From assembly GCA_934438035.1 (NCBI GenBank), contig CAKSBK010000074.1, positions 1 through 5,757 on the forward strand: a stretch of 5,757 nt of DNA, read 5' to 3'. The notes under the pieces are model-generated. The model saw only the letters and a list, made by a program, of their open reading frames with translations, did no database searches and was not told where the DNA came from. Of this stretch, positions 5,686 through 5,757 are shown in pieces. How positions within the stretch are numbered: position 1 is the stretch's first letter; each line of letters opens with the position of its first letter. The stretch comes from an uncultured Christensenellaceae bacterium (GTDB lineage: Bacteria > Bacillota > Clostridia > Christensenellales > Christensenellaceae). The position numbers were made by a program, and so were the translations under genes.

Positions 5686-5757
5686 ATGAAATTCGGAATA
5701 TGTTACTGCTACTGGAACAAGGATTGGGAGGGAAAGGACTATCCCAAATATATAGAA
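5686..5757 (+). CDS. Probable ketose 3-epimerase / sugar isomerase, N-terminus (partial)
   Basis: An open frame starts at ATG 5686 after AGAGGT (5671-5676) and runs off the window after 24 residues. The sequence begins MKFGICYCYWNKDWEG and closely follows the start of D-psicose/D-tagatose 3-epimerases of the xylose-isomerase-like TIM-barrel family, in which MKHGIYYAYWEQEWE is typical. Identical positions include M1, K2, G4, I5, Y7, Y9, W10, W14 and E15. These cytoplasmic metalloenzymes epimerise free ketoses at C3 (for example fructose/psicose, tagatose/sorbose, ribulose/xylulose). Positions 6 and 8, usually Y and A/S near the substrate, are both cysteine here. The metal ligands and the rest of the barrel lie beyond the window, so other members of the sugar-phosphate isomerase/epimerase family remain possible. 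The gene is co-directional with the transporter but separated from it by the terminator. Confidence 0.7.
   Translation, partial: MKFGICYCYWNKDWEGKDYPKYIE

Overview
The window is one strand-consistent stretch of a sugar-uptake and sugar-breakdown operon. All genes lie on the + strand and most are closely packed. Strong AGGAGG-type ribosome binding sites, AGA/AGG arginine codons, frequent ATA isoleucine codons and a lipoprotein-type solute-binding protein suggest a Gram-positive anaerobe of the Clostridia type. This is inferred from style, not from a marker gene. No regulator, RNA gene, mobile element or CRISPR array is visible.

Layout: (1) positions 1-171 hold the C-terminal end of a probable FGGY-family carbohydrate kinase. 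(2) 176-907 encode a class II (zinc-dependent) aldolase/epimerase-fold protein with its metal ligands and catalytic acid intact. (3) 912-4439 encode the core of a ribose/rhamnose/AI-2-type (CUT2) ABC importer: a double-cassette ATPase and two different permeases. (4) 4440-4527 is an 88-base gap with two adjacent dyad elements. (5) 4528-5571 encode the lipoprotein substrate-binding protein, of the LsrB/RhaS-like group. (6) 5572-5685 contains a strong intrinsic terminator. (7) From 5686 to the window end is the start of a sugar epimerase/isomerase whose first 24 residues resemble D-tagatose/D-psicose (allulose) 3-epimerases.

How the parts may fit: the binding protein captures a sugar outside the cell and the ATPase with two permeases imports it. 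The epimerase may interconvert ketoses, the kinase phosphorylates one, and the class II aldolase may split the ketose 1-phosphate into dihydroxyacetone phosphate plus an aldehyde. The substrate cannot be read from the sequence. The transporter order (ATPase, permease, permease, binding protein) matches lsrACDB, but most AI-2 contact residues of LsrB, as recalled, are not kept. A rare ketose or deoxy-sugar is therefore more likely than AI-2. The components belong to known families; the most distinctive points are the combination of enzymes, the layered control signals around the binding protein gene, and its sharply different codon use.
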